This document shows positions 1-8,655 of a DNA stretch of 64,000 bases, piece by piece (position 1 is the stretch's first letter; each line of letters begins with the position of its first letter). The position numbers were made by a program, and so were the translations under genes. The stretch comes from UBA6168 sp039819485 (GTDB taxonomy: Bacteria; Bacteroidota; Bacteroidia; Chitinophagales; Saprospiraceae). The notes under the pieces were generated by a model that saw only the letters and a list, made by a program, of their open reading frames with translations, did not search any database and was not told the origin of the DNA. The stretch is from positions 1 through 64,000 of the forward strand of contig JBCBRY010000039.1 in assembly GCA_039819485.1 (NCBI GenBank). The letters run 5' to 3'.

Positions 1-437
1 AAATTGAGAGAGACTGCGGTTTTCATAATTTATGTATTGTATTGATGATAAGTAATTTTATATCGCTCTAATAAATTCGAAATTAAAGATACAATTAATA
101 ATATTAGGTAACAACAAAGCAATAATTTTTTTATTAAAAATGATTTTTATCACCCCCTAATATTACAGTGAAAATAGTGCTGGTTTATTGCATAAAAATA
201 ACAGCAGGCCTTGGTGCATTTATCTATTCTCCATTTGGCTTAAAGCCCCCTTCCTGGGTACAGGACAAAATTTAATTTTTAAAAACAAAACGAGTACATC
301 CTCCCCCAAACCCCCTCCAAAGAGGGAGAATTTTCAGGCATAAATTATCAATGTTGGGTTTTGTTTTGTACTGAGGCCCCCTTCTGGAATCAAATTATTT
401 TTTTATCGTTTTATCCTGGGCTGGGGAGAAAATTTAA
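1..437. other. Left-edge non-coding stretch
   Basis: No credible gene is visible. The stretch is A/T-rich and holds a half copy of the C/T-rich repeat called family D here (299-331). About 50 bp after it (around 331-385) resemble the bases that follow the fuller family D copy at 5808-5882; both contain a 'ttttcaggc ... aaattatca' block and then 'ctgaggc'. It lies downstream of the leftward gene ending at 438, so it may contain that gene's terminator, but no clear hairpin with a T-run was found. Confidence 0.5.
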
Positions 438-1595
438 TTAATGTACCGGCACCACCTCTTTTGGCAGCACAATCTGATTGGGATGTTGCCTATTTTCCGC
501 AATCAGTTTTTTACAATAACCATTAAAATTAAAAAGCGTCTGGATAGACGATTTAACTACTTTTTTCTTTATAAATAAATTAAACAAAAGGAGTTTAAAA
601 AAATTTGGCTTGGTAAAAATAGTTAATTGAATGCGGGTTCTATTTGGTCCCACCGCCGTCAATCTGTACACAGTTGTAAGATTGTTCTTTTGGCTCGATT
701 CCGCAAAGGTCACCTCTTTTTCATCGAATGAATAGCCGTGGGAAATAAAAAAAGGATCACTTTCATCCCGTTTTATTACACATCGGTGCGTGGAGCCATT
801 TTGGGTGATCTTGTGGTTGAGCATATCACTGTCCAACAGGCCGTCGGCATATTCATGGCGAAAGGAATAATCTGAAATCACGTCAAATGCCATGTCGAGC
901 GGCGCTTCCACCAATTGTTCCACTTCAATTATTTTTTCCGTGGCCCCCGGCACGCTATAGTCCACGGGTTCGGGGTCGGGCACTTTGGCCAGTAAAGGTT
1001 CCAGCTCAAGGTAAGTGTAATTGGCTTTGCCGAAGTCATATTCTTCTTCCATCTCAACCACTTCGGACCAGGCTTTTTGTGGCAGGTTTTTCCAGGTTTC
1101 GGAAGCCTCCATCAATTGCCTGGAGAAAAGGCCATATGCATTCGAATTAATCTCATTTTTGAGCAACCGGTGAGCAACGATCACTTCTTTGCCGAAAAGC
1201 ACGGAACGGCCCTTTACTTTATTTTCTGCCACTTCCCCGTAATGCGCCACGAACTTAATCGTCAATCGATGGGCCGTTTTACAGGCCCCGCAGCTACATA
1301 TCCGGTGCAGTTCAAACTTCTTTAGATATTCGTGGAAATGGACGTACATTTTTTGCACCTGCCCCAGCATCTCAGCTACCGTGGGCGCCTTGCCTTTCCG
1401 ATAATAAAGCAGGGCATCCCCCTCAATTTCAGAAAGCTCCATTCCTATTTCATTCGTGTCCATTAGTAGCTCAAGGAGCTCGTCGAGAATATGCCTGGCG
1501 TGATGTATTTCAGTCGTACTTACAAATTTGGTATATCCGCTGATGTCCGGTATAAAAATCAGCGTAGATTCAGATTTATTATTAAAGGAACTCAT
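438..1595 (-). CDS. DUF2652-like (cyclase-fold) and SRPBCC two-domain protein
   Basis: The N-terminal half (residues about 8-190) begins with the IFIPDISGYTKF block and continues with an EIEGDALLYY segment. This pattern is typical of Bacteroidota DUF2652 proteins, which resemble class III nucleotidyl cyclase folds. An HRICSCGACK stretch lies between. The C-terminal half (about 225-370) looks like a SRPBCC/START-type ligand-binding domain: it opens with KIIEVEQLVEAPLDMAFDVISDYSFRHEY-type sequence and runs through alternating strands. The open frame extends upstream to 1739, but the family similarity begins at the ATG at 1595, so that start is chosen. No signal peptide is seen, so it is probably cytoplasmic. 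Catalytic activity is not established for this family. It stands alone, divergent from the SDR gene at 1881. Confidence 0.75.
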   Translation of the reverse strand: MSSFNNKSESTLIFIPDISGYTKFVSTTEIHHARHILDELLELLMDTNEIGMELSEIEGDALLYYRKGKAPTVAEMLGQVQKMYVHFHEYLKKFELHRICSCGACKTAHRLTIKFVAHYGEVAENKVKGRSVLFGKEVIVAHRLLKNEINSNAYGLFSRQLMEASETWKNLPQKAWSEVVEMEEEYDFGKANYTYLELEPLLAKVPDPEPVDYSVPGATEKIIEVEQLVEAPLDMAFDVISDYSFRHEYADGLLDSDMLNHKITQNGSTHRCVIKRDESDPFFISHGYSFDEKEVTFAESSQKNNLTTVYRLTAVGPNRTRIQLTIFTKPNFFKLLLFNLFIKKKVVKSSIQTLFNFNGYCKKLIAENRQHPNQIVLPKEVVPVH

Positions 1596-1880
1596 GGTAT
1601 TGATCGAAGAAAGTGAAGCGCAGCATTGACATTGTATTTTTAAATATTCATCTGCTTCTGGGAAAACATTATCAAATTCCATAGGTTCAAAACAGCTTTC
1701 AATATCTTTTTGGAATTCAGTCGGAAACCCCTCTGCCACAATCCAACCTATACATTGTACGATTCAATCTTTTGTTGGTGAAAAGCAAAAGAATAGCCAA
1801 TAGATTTGTACTCGACGATTAATATTTGAAATTGGAGATTGAAACAACGGTTTGACCAATTTCCAATTTCATCATTTCAA

Positions 1881-2711
1881 ATGAAGTTTGATTTCGACAT
1901 GGGATTATCAGTAAAGGAAAGAAACAGGTTGCTTCATCAGTACGGCCCCTGGGCCATTGTAACAGGCGCCTCGTCCGGTATCGGCCGAGAGCTATCGGTG
2001 AAACTGGCGGCGTCAGGCCTCCACTTGATTCTGACGGCCCGACGTAAAAATTTATTGGACCAATTGGCGTCAGAACTCGAAGCCACCCACAAAATCCAGA
2101 CAAAAACAGTCGTTGCTGACCAGGCGAACCCAATGGGCGTGGCAGCAGTGATCAAGGCAGCAGAAGGCCTGGAGGTCGGGCTATTGGTGGTGGCGGCAGG
2201 ATTTGGCACATCAGGCCATTTTCACGAAAGCAAATTGGATGTGGAAAAAAATATGCTGCAAGTCAACTGTACCGCACTACTGGAGGTTACCCACCATTTT
2301 AGCCGGCAATTTGTAAAAAACAAAAGAGGGGGCATTATTTTATTAAGTTCAATGGTAGGTTTTCAGGGCGTGCCATTTGCCGCCAATTACGCAGCTACCA
2401 AAGCGTACGTGCAATCACTGGGCGAGGCATTGCATGTTGAATTAAAGCCGTACGGAGTGGATGTTTTGGCCACCGCTCCCGGCCCGGTCAAAAGTGGGTT
2501 CGAAGGCCGGGCCAACATGCAGATGAACATGAGCATGAGCCCTGCACAAGTAGCCGTTCCGATCTTAAAAGCACTTGGCCGCAAGTCCACCAACCTGCCG
2601 GGTTTTCTAACTAAATTCCTGGTCAGTTCTTTACGGACCGTGCCCCGCTGGGGCAAGGTGCGAATCATGAAACTGGTGATGGGCGGCATGACGCAGCATC
2701 AGCGGGCATGA
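1881..2711 (+). CDS. SDR-family short-chain dehydrogenase/reductase
   Basis: This is a Rossmann-fold NAD(P)-dependent oxidoreductase of the classical SDR type. The glycine-rich cofactor motif TGASSGIG is near the N-terminus, the active-site YAATK (Tyr-x-x-x-Lys) lies about 150 residues later, and the preceding LLSSM supplies the catalytic Ser. A C-terminal extension after the APGPVKSGF segment is typical of SDRs annotated generically as acting on ketones or long-chain substrates; the substrate cannot be read from sequence. The open frame starts at 1839, but its first 14 codons have no family character. ATGs at 1881 and 1899 are both plausible, and family similarity is certain only after 1899. 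The gene ends 46 bp before the convergent CHAT gene. Confidence 0.8.
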   Translation: MKFDFDMGLSVKERNRLLHQYGPWAIVTGASSGIGRELSVKLAASGLHLILTARRKNLLDQLASELEATHKIQTKTVVADQANPMGVAAVIKAAEGLEVGLLVVAAGFGTSGHFHESKLDVEKNMLQVNCTALLEVTHHFSRQFVKNKRGGIILLSSMVGFQGVPFAANYAATKAYVQSLGEALHVELKPYGVDVLATAPGPVKSGFEGRANMQMNMSMSPAQVAVPILKALGRKSTNLPGFLTKFLVSSLRTVPRWGKVRIMKLVMGGMTQHQRA

Positions 2712-2756
2712 ACGGGTCAAATGAATAATTTTTATCTATGGCGGCAAAGGCTGTAT

Positions 2757-5684
2757 TCATGATGCAGGGCCCGACCCGTTAATCAAATATTTCCGCCCTG
2801 CGAACAACAGCCCCCCTGCCAACAAAGTAAGCCCCAAGTAGACAAGAATGGTTGAAAGCGGACGGCCTCCCACGGGAACCTGGCCATTGTCCCCAACGAC
2901 CATCCAAGCGGCCCAATAGACGGGCTGGCGGAAAGCAGGGCTGCTGATATCATCGTTCTGCAAAAATTCCAATTGTGCCCGTTGCATTGCCTGGTCTTTG
3001 GGCATTCCTGCTTTCAGGTTTTGATAGAAGAGCAGCATGAGTTTTTTAGAGGCCTCGTCAGAAACACTCCAAAGGGAAGCCACTACACTTTCCACACCGG
3101 CATAATTGAATGCCCGCGCCAGGCTGTTCAGCCCCTCCCCTTTTTGGTATTTTCCTAAACTGGTGTTACAGGCACTCAGAACCATCATATCTGCATTCAG
3201 GTGCAGGTCATAAATTTCGTTGATCCGCAACAAATTGTCCAGGCTGTCTTTTGTCTTGATGAAAACAAGGGAAGAAAGATCTGAATTTTGACCATCTAAA
3301 ATGGAATGAGTGGCAATGTGAATGATACTCGCACCGGCAATGTTTTCCAGGAAGTTGTTTTTGGTGGCTTCGGTATTAAGCCAAGCATTGCCGTACATCA
3401 GTTGGGCCAATTCTGCCGCCTCGTCGTCCGAAAACGGAAGGCTGGACAAAGTGCCCGACCTTAATCGGTCCTGCAATACTTTGTTGTTGATAGAGTCTTT
3501 TGAAATTTTATGCAGATACTGCAACGTATAATCATCGAACTCCAATCCGAATGATTGGAAATTGTAGCCGGCACCTCCGCTCAGTCGGTCGTCCAAAAGC
3601 AACTTACAGAAATAGCTATAGCTGATGGCATATTTGGAAATGATGAAATCATCGGGGTTGTCCCAGGTAGCTGCTGCCCGCCACTGCAATGCCTGAAAAG
3701 GGATCATGTGCAAAATGTCATCCGCAACGATGATCAGTTGGCTGACAGGCGTTGTGCGGCGTTGTTCCAACGGTTTTTTCAGCAACCACTCATATAGCTT
3801 TTGAGAAGCTTTCAGGAACTGCTGCTCCGCTAGTTGAGTAGAATCCTGAATAAAATCCAGATCGCTGACAGACCTTCTGTATTGAAAAACAGTTTCATAA
3901 AAATCCTTCGGAAAAGGTACTTTTTCAACCTGAAAATCAGTGGGACTGACGGTAAAAATATAGATGGATTTTTCTCCGATGAAATATTTAACCAAAAGGT
4001 CCGAAGAGTCCAGTTTTTCCTGTAATTGCTGAACAGTTGGCACCTCCAGGTCATTTCTTAGTTTTTTGAATGACGGATAGTTTTTTTCGATGGCTTTTTT
4101 TAAGGCCCAAAAACTTTGTTTGACGGAAAATAATACTTGGTACAGTGAGTCTTGTGTATCAGACGGGGCTTCTGCCAATTCCCCCTCAAGCACAAACATC
4201 TGCTGGCGGTACTGCTTTAATTGTTGAAGGGTATCCCCTGAAACTCCCACGACCTGGAGGGCCTGTTGCTCGTTCAGTAGTTCGCGCAGCACGAAGGCGT
4301 TTGCTTTTTGGGCGACCTGGAATGCTTCGTTTTTATACTTGGTTGCTGCGGTCAATTCAAACAGTTCAAGTTTTGACTTAATCAGGGATTCATAGCAGGG
4401 CTGGGTATATTCTCCAAGCAATAATTTGGACACTGTTTCATCATAATTGGCCGTTAAATTATTTTGAATAAAATCAATCGCCAACTGAAAATTCTCCTCC
4501 GCCAAATAAAGCCATTTTTCTTTTTTGGTCGATTGGTACTTTTGATAAAAACACTGGCCCTTATTTTTAAAAACTGACATGAGCCAGATTTCTTTCTCCC
4601 AAAGATTTTTATCGGGATTGGATGCGGGGTTATTTTTATTAAAACCTGGGACAAATTTTTTCAAGGCATTTTGATAGACCGATAAAGCCTCATCAATTTT
4701 ATCGGACGCTGCCAACGCATCTCCCCATTTGACGTATACGGCTCCTGCTTCCCGGTTGTTTTCTGCTGCCAAATAATGGGCTATCAGCTTTTGGTATTGA
4801 GCGATGGCATTCTGGTATTGCCCGGAATACAAATAAACATCACCGAGGACTTCTTCATTATAGACATATTCATACAGTTCGTTTCCATAGGCCTTTGCTG
4901 CCAAACGGACGCCTTCCTCCGCTAACCGAACCGCCTCCTCCATTTTATTTTGATTTAACCGAAGGGTAGCTAAAAGCGTCTCGATGGAGCCATCTTCAGG
5001 GCCCGCCAACCGTTGGGCCTCCAGGTAATATTTTTCAGCAGAATCAAAATCCTGCATCGAGCGAAACACGTCACCGAGGAGGTTCAGGTTTTTGTATAAA
5101 GTGGTAGTGTCGGCCAAATACCTTCCTGATGCAATGGCCGCATTGAGATAGGTGGTGGCCGCACCGTAATCACCCAGCTTGTGGTAGGCTATGCCTAAAT
5201 TCCCGTATACTTTGTTCAGCCGGAATGTATCTTTTTCGGCCAAAAAAACCGGCACACATGCTTTGTATGCACTTATCGATGAAGGGATATCACCTATCAC
5301 ATCGTAAGCAAACGCCAGGTAATTGTCGATCCGGGCAGCGGTAGAACTTTGTTGGGGAGGGATGTCGGCCTTGCATTTTCTAAGATGGGGAATAGCAATA
5401 GAGAAATTGCGGGAATAATAGCCATTAAAAAATATAGTACTATAACATTCCAGCCAATTTTTCCAATCGGGCAATTGCCTGAATATTTTAGCCGCTTGTA
5501 ATGCCTTGCGGTTTGATTTTTTATATTCAAGATTTTCGGCAAGGTCGTATGCTTCCAATAATAGTCCATCGGCCCGCAGACTGTCGGCGTTTATTTGTGC
5601 AAAGGGTTTTTCCGGCAATAAAAAAAGGCACATAAATAGAATGGCCGATTTGTTTAATAACCTAACTTTTTTTGGAATGATCAT
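2757..5684 (-). CDS. Exported TPR-CHAT protein with C-terminal membrane anchor
   Basis: The 975-residue protein has an N-terminal signal-like segment (about 8-30), a long TPR region (about 80-400), a helical middle, and a C-terminal CHAT (caspase HetF-associated) peptidase-like domain (about 650-920). The catalytic pair of CHAT domains is visible: His in IATHS (about 793) and Cys in LSACNTSLG (about 839). The family motif ARAFNYAGVESVVASLW follows. A single hydrophobic helix (about 943-963) and a short basic tail end the protein. CHAT domains are caspase-like proteases in many conflict and regulated-proteolysis systems. Here the signal and tail anchor suggest an envelope location with the protease facing the periplasm. 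No partner gene adjoins it, so a role in defence or in routine envelope proteolysis cannot be separated. Confidence 0.85.
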   Translation of the reverse strand: MIIPKKVRLLNKSAILFMCLFLLPEKPFAQINADSLRADGLLLEAYDLAENLEYKKSNRKALQAAKIFRQLPDWKNWLECYSTIFFNGYYSRNFSIAIPHLRKCKADIPPQQSSTAARIDNYLAFAYDVIGDIPSSISAYKACVPVFLAEKDTFRLNKVYGNLGIAYHKLGDYGAATTYLNAAIASGRYLADTTTLYKNLNLLGDVFRSMQDFDSAEKYYLEAQRLAGPEDGSIETLLATLRLNQNKMEEAVRLAEEGVRLAAKAYGNELYEYVYNEEVLGDVYLYSGQYQNAIAQYQKLIAHYLAAENNREAGAVYVKWGDALAASDKIDEALSVYQNALKKFVPGFNKNNPASNPDKNLWEKEIWLMSVFKNKGQCFYQKYQSTKKEKWLYLAEENFQLAIDFIQNNLTANYDETVSKLLLGEYTQPCYESLIKSKLELFELTAATKYKNEAFQVAQKANAFVLRELLNEQQALQVVGVSGDTLQQLKQYRQQMFVLEGELAEAPSDTQDSLYQVLFSVKQSFWALKKAIEKNYPSFKKLRNDLEVPTVQQLQEKLDSSDLLVKYFIGEKSIYIFTVSPTDFQVEKVPFPKDFYETVFQYRRSVSDLDFIQDSTQLAEQQFLKASQKLYEWLLKKPLEQRRTTPVSQLIIVADDILHMIPFQALQWRAAATWDNPDDFIISKYAISYSYFCKLLLDDRLSGGAGYNFQSFGLEFDDYTLQYLHKISKDSINNKVLQDRLRSGTLSSLPFSDDEAAELAQLMYGNAWLNTEATKNNFLENIAGASIIHIATHSILDGQNSDLSSLVFIKTKDSLDNLLRINEIYDLHLNADMMVLSACNTSLGKYQKGEGLNSLARAFNYAGVESVVASLWSVSDEASKKLMLLFYQNLKAGMPKDQAMQRAQLEFLQNDDISSPAFRQPVYWAAWMVVGDNGQVPVGGRPLSTILVYLGLTLLAGGLLFAGRKYLINGSGPAS

Positions 5685-5807
5685 TATCCCTGTGATTATT
5701 TATTTTCGAAAAAAATAAAACTCTCTTTCAGGCCTAAAGAAAATTAAATTAAATTAAATATTCTGAGCGCAGAGCAAAAATTTGTATGAAAAAACTTTAT
5801 GATTAAG

Positions 5808-5882
5808 TCCTCCCCCGCCCCCTCCAAAGGGAAACAAAAACGGATGTAAATTCCTCCTTTGGAGAGAGTTAGGGGGAGGGTT
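5808..5882. repeat. Family D C/T-rich hairpin repeat, copy at 5.8 kb
   Basis: The left arm is C-rich ('cctcccccgccccctccaaa') and the right arm its approximate complement ('tttggagag...ggggaggg'), separated by about 25 bp. The same arm wording recurs at 12143-12220 and 46397-46466, with a half copy at 299-331. It may act as a bidirectional terminator or be a dispersed palindromic repeat. Seen directly; function is inferred. Confidence 0.7.
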
Positions 5883-6105
5883 TTCAGGCTCAAATTATCA
5901 TAGTTTAGTTTTGTGCTGTGCTGAGGCTATTAATTCAAGTTGCGAACAACTTAGCAGAGAATAAATAGTAGAAAGTAGAAAGACCTTTTTTTAGGTGCTT
6001 ATTCGGTTAAATGCCTCTTTACCATTGTCCAATTAAGTAATCACGCAAAATTATTCATGCAAATTAATGGGACATCGAGCCCCATTAATTTGTGAGTAGG
6101 TTTTT

Positions 6106-6160
6106 TAAAGGGTAAGTGTATAAAAAATTGATTATCAATTTTTTATACACTTACCCTTTA
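6106..6160. repeat. 55-bp perfect palindrome
   Basis: Two 27-bp arms (6106-6132 and 6134-6160) are exact reverse complements around one central base. The arms begin TAAAGGGTAAGTGTA. No loop is available for a normal RNA hairpin, so this could be a cruciform-forming site, a protein-binding site or a mobile-element end. It does not recur elsewhere in the window. Confidence 0.8.
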
Positions 6161-6171
6161 AAACCTATTTA

Positions 6172-6230
6172 TCGATTTGAGGTGGCTCGATAGTCTACCC
6201 CGAACTCGCTTCGGGGCCACCTCAAATCGA
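6172..6230. repeat. Nested hairpin, possible terminator
   Basis: Outer arms TCGATTTGAGGTGGC (6172-6186) and GCCACCTCAAATCGA (6216-6230) are perfect complements. An inner CCCCGA/TCGGGG pair (6198-6203, 6211-6216) adds a second stem. It lies between the 55-bp palindrome and a family A copy, downstream of no obvious gene end. Confidence 0.65.
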
Positions 6231-6266
6231 ACGTACTCGTCTAATTGGTTTTGCATGCTTACATAA

Positions 6267-6389
6267 GTGCTTGGACAAAAATAAAGAGCGCTAAAAATGA
6301 CATTTTTATTTTGACAAATGTTTGATTTCATGGCCTCCAAACTCTTTTTCAAACAAAGGAAAAGTGTCATTTTTTTTGACCACCTGCTT
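6267..6389 (-). repeat. Family A dispersed repeat, copy 1 (reverse)
   Basis: About 120 bp, opening (on the minus strand) with gcaggtggtc, then a 15-bp arm AAAATGACACTTTT-like, a middle with 'gcctgaaaaag..ttt', the complementary arm AAAAGTGTCATTTTT, and a tail ending tttttgtccaagcac. Copies 2-5 are at 24607, 43971, 46210 and 62153. The internal inverted arms would fold the whole unit into one hairpin. Confidence 0.85.
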
Positions 6390-6570
6390 ACTTGCTACCT
6401 CGAAATTTGAATTAATTATTTAATAAACCGAAAATCTCTATCTAAACCCTGTTTACAGCCCCATCAAACGCTGCGGTAAAAAATAAATAAATTGCGCAGC
6501 GTTTAAAAGGAGATAAAAACAAAGTTCAGACAGAGAAAATCTCGCAGCCAATAATTGGTTAATTTAATGC

Positions 6571-8130
6571 TTATTGTTTGATAAGTTTCTCAAAATAAAC
6601 CGATTCCTCCGCACGTAGAACTATCACATAAACACCTTTTGGTAAATCACTTAAATTAAATTTATCCATAAAATAAGCGTTTGCGTTTTCTTGATCCGTC
6701 AGCTGTTTCACCTGCACGCCATAATTATCCAACACTTCGAGCGAAAAACCATTTTTAGGTGCTTCTTTAAAATCAACAATGACATTTATGTCGCCCGATG
6801 TGGGGTTTGGGGAAACGGATAAAGGTGAGGCCGCCTCCGTACTCGGTGGGCTTGGTGGAGGCGCTATTCCGATGGTGCCATCACCAGTATCGCTTTCAGC
6901 CGGGCAGTCTGGATCATATACCTGGCACTGCTCCTCCAGGCAAACGGTGGCGGGTTCTGTTTGATAGATTTGTTGGTTGTCAAATTGGATTTCAGCGACA
7001 TTTGAAATACAGCCTCCCTCATCCGTATTGTAAAGGTTGTCGGCGGTGCAAACACTGAAAGTAACATAGGAAGAAGCATCGCTGTATGAATAAAAAGTCT
7101 GTCCGTTGTTCTGGTTGATACCAGGTAACATGATCCCGGCAAAGGTCATATCAAGCATTTGATTGTTCTCGGCCCACGCCGGTGGGTGTTCATAATTAAG
7201 CACATTTACGGTCGGCCCCATCAAATACTGGGAGAGTTCATCTCTGATATACACGTTGTTTGCGTAGTAATTTCCATCGTTAAAAAAACCAATCGTATAG
7301 TTGAGCTTTTGTCCTGAAGGCACCCCGTAGGCCAGGCATTCCTTATCGACTATTTTAAAGTTCGGGTCGTGTGGATACCGCCTCACAAAAAACCTTGGGC
7401 TGGACACAACCGGATCAAAAGCCTGGCTGGTGCTCGTCATTTTAACGGACATGCCAATGAGGCTGCCCGTCGCTCCATTCACAGTTGCGGGCACGTAGAT
7501 GTGCCGCGTTTCATAGGGTTCCAAATTGTTGAAACTCCATGCCATCACGTCGGTAAATGCAGGGTTGAACGGAAAATTGACAGACACACTGGCAGCATTG
7601 TCATAGAGCAAAATGCCGCCGGTATTCACCGTAACATCTGATCCATTATAATTCAGCTCTACCCTCCCGCTGGCAATGGGAAGCGATGTAGGGTTCTTAA
7701 AAGAAACGATGAAATAATTTTCGTGATTGGGGGCGGGAGACCAACTGGTTTTTATTTCGACCGGCGTCGGCATCCATACCTGTGGATTAACAAAAAAGCC
7801 GGACCCGGACCCTTGTGGAATGCTACCGGTATTGATGATCATACGGTCCGGCACATTGGTATCGTTTTTTTTGGCGGAGAAAGCGGTCATTGTATAATCC
7901 GGCTGATTCGGATTAAAACTATATTGGTGAAAAGTAGAGTGGCCATACCCGAATGACCCGTCCCCGTACAGGATGAAAACAAGGTCGTTGTGGTTGTTCG
8001 GCGTTGTGAAATCGTAACCCATGAATCCATTTCCATAGTCGGTCATGGAGCCATTGATTTGTGCGAAAGTGTAATCGGCAGTAAAAAGGGCAATCAATGT
8101 GATTACGGCGAATAGTCTGTTCTTTCCCAT
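6571..8130 (-). CDS. T9SS-exported protein with C-terminal sorting domain
   Basis: The 519-residue protein begins with a Sec signal peptide (hydrophobic core about 7-20, ending at YTFAQ). It ends with a Por-secretion/type A sorting domain (about 440-519) recognisable from LSVSPNPTSG, DLPKGVYVI and the terminal FEKLIKQ. The middle (about 250-390) has a DUF11-like beta-sandwich pattern, with the phrase GFFNDGNYYANNVYIRDEL, that describes cell-surface repeat proteins. No enzyme motif is seen. It is therefore probably secreted through the Por system and either attached to the surface or released. A promoter matching the sigma factor signature found upstream of the sigma gene sits 39-68 bp before the start. 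Confidence 0.85.
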   Translation of the reverse strand: MGKNRLFAVITLIALFTADYTFAQINGSMTDYGNGFMGYDFTTPNNHNDLVFILYGDGSFGYGHSTFHQYSFNPNQPDYTMTAFSAKKNDTNVPDRMIINTGSIPQGSGSGFFVNPQVWMPTPVEIKTSWSPAPNHENYFIVSFKNPTSLPIASGRVELNYNGSDVTVNTGGILLYDNAASVSVNFPFNPAFTDVMAWSFNNLEPYETRHIYVPATVNGATGSLIGMSVKMTSTSQAFDPVVSSPRFFVRRYPHDPNFKIVDKECLAYGVPSGQKLNYTIGFFNDGNYYANNVYIRDELSQYLMGPTVNVLNYEHPPAWAENNQMLDMTFAGIMLPGINQNNGQTFYSYSDASSYVTFSVCTADNLYNTDEGGCISNVAEIQFDNQQIYQTEPATVCLEEQCQVYDPDCPAESDTGDGTIGIAPPPSPPSTEAASPLSVSPNPTSGDINVIVDFKEAPKNGFSLEVLDNYGVQVKQLTDQENANAYFMDKFNLSDLPKGVYVIVLRAEESVYFEKLIKQ

Positions 8131-8168
8131 TTTAATTTGTTTTTTAGTTTAAAATTTATATCGGTTTA

Positions 8169-8198
8169 TATAAACCTAAAAAGAAACCAAACGTGACA
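8169..8198 (-). promoter_or_regulatory. Predicted ECF-sigma promoter for the T9SS protein gene
   Basis: On the minus strand TGTCACGTTT (8189-8198) is followed by GTTTATA (8169-8175), with exactly 17 bp between TGTCAC and GTTTATA. The identical arrangement stands before the sigma factor gene, and in both cases the 10-mer ends 58 bp before the start codon. The match in sequence, spacing and distance is seen directly; recognition by the neighbouring sigma factor is inferred. Confidence 0.7.
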
Positions 8199-8655
8199 GG
8201 AAAAATGGGAAAAAAAAATTCTTGTGATAAACAAAAACCAATCATCGAAAATATGGACATGAGGGAAAAGAAAAATAAAAAAAAGAAAGGCGTGTTTTTA
8301 TGGAGAAGACTCTTATGCAGGTGATCTAAATTAAGTATCAATAAAAATGACATTAATTCTGTATGACCAATAAAACGAAATCTGTCAAAAAAAATGCAGC
8401 AAGCTTGCTCACTGCACTCTATTGGGAAAGAAAAAAATGGGATTTAATTATGCTACCTGATATCGTCGCTTTTGACAAAACATCAGGCAGAGTAAAATAA
8501 CGCTCTCTCGTCAACAAATAAATTAATTTATCTTAGTCGTGAAACAGTTGAAATAAAAGTTGATGACAGGTGGATTTGCGTTAATAAGAAAACTATTTTA
8601 TAAACCCAATTTTATAGAAACCTTTAACCCACCTGACATCAACGGAAATCAGCAA
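8199..8655. other. Intergenic DNA without recognised gene
   Basis: The stretch between the lipoprotein gene end and the T9SS promoter is A/T-rich. No gene, convincing hairpin terminator or known repeat was seen. Because both flanking genes read leftwards and the downstream gene has its own promoter, they are probably separate transcription units. Confidence 0.4.

Larger units (their letters stand above)
5685..6570. other. Palindrome-dense intergenic region
   Basis: These 886 bp between two leftward genes contain no gene. They hold four kinds of symmetrical DNA: a family D repeat (5808-5882), a small inverted repeat ATTAATGGG/CCCATTAAT (6064-6089), a 55-bp palindrome (6106-6160), a nested hairpin (6172-6230), and a reverse family A copy (6267-6389). 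A 70-residue open frame on the minus strand (6158-6370) falls inside the repeats and is not believed to be a gene. Confidence 0.7.
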
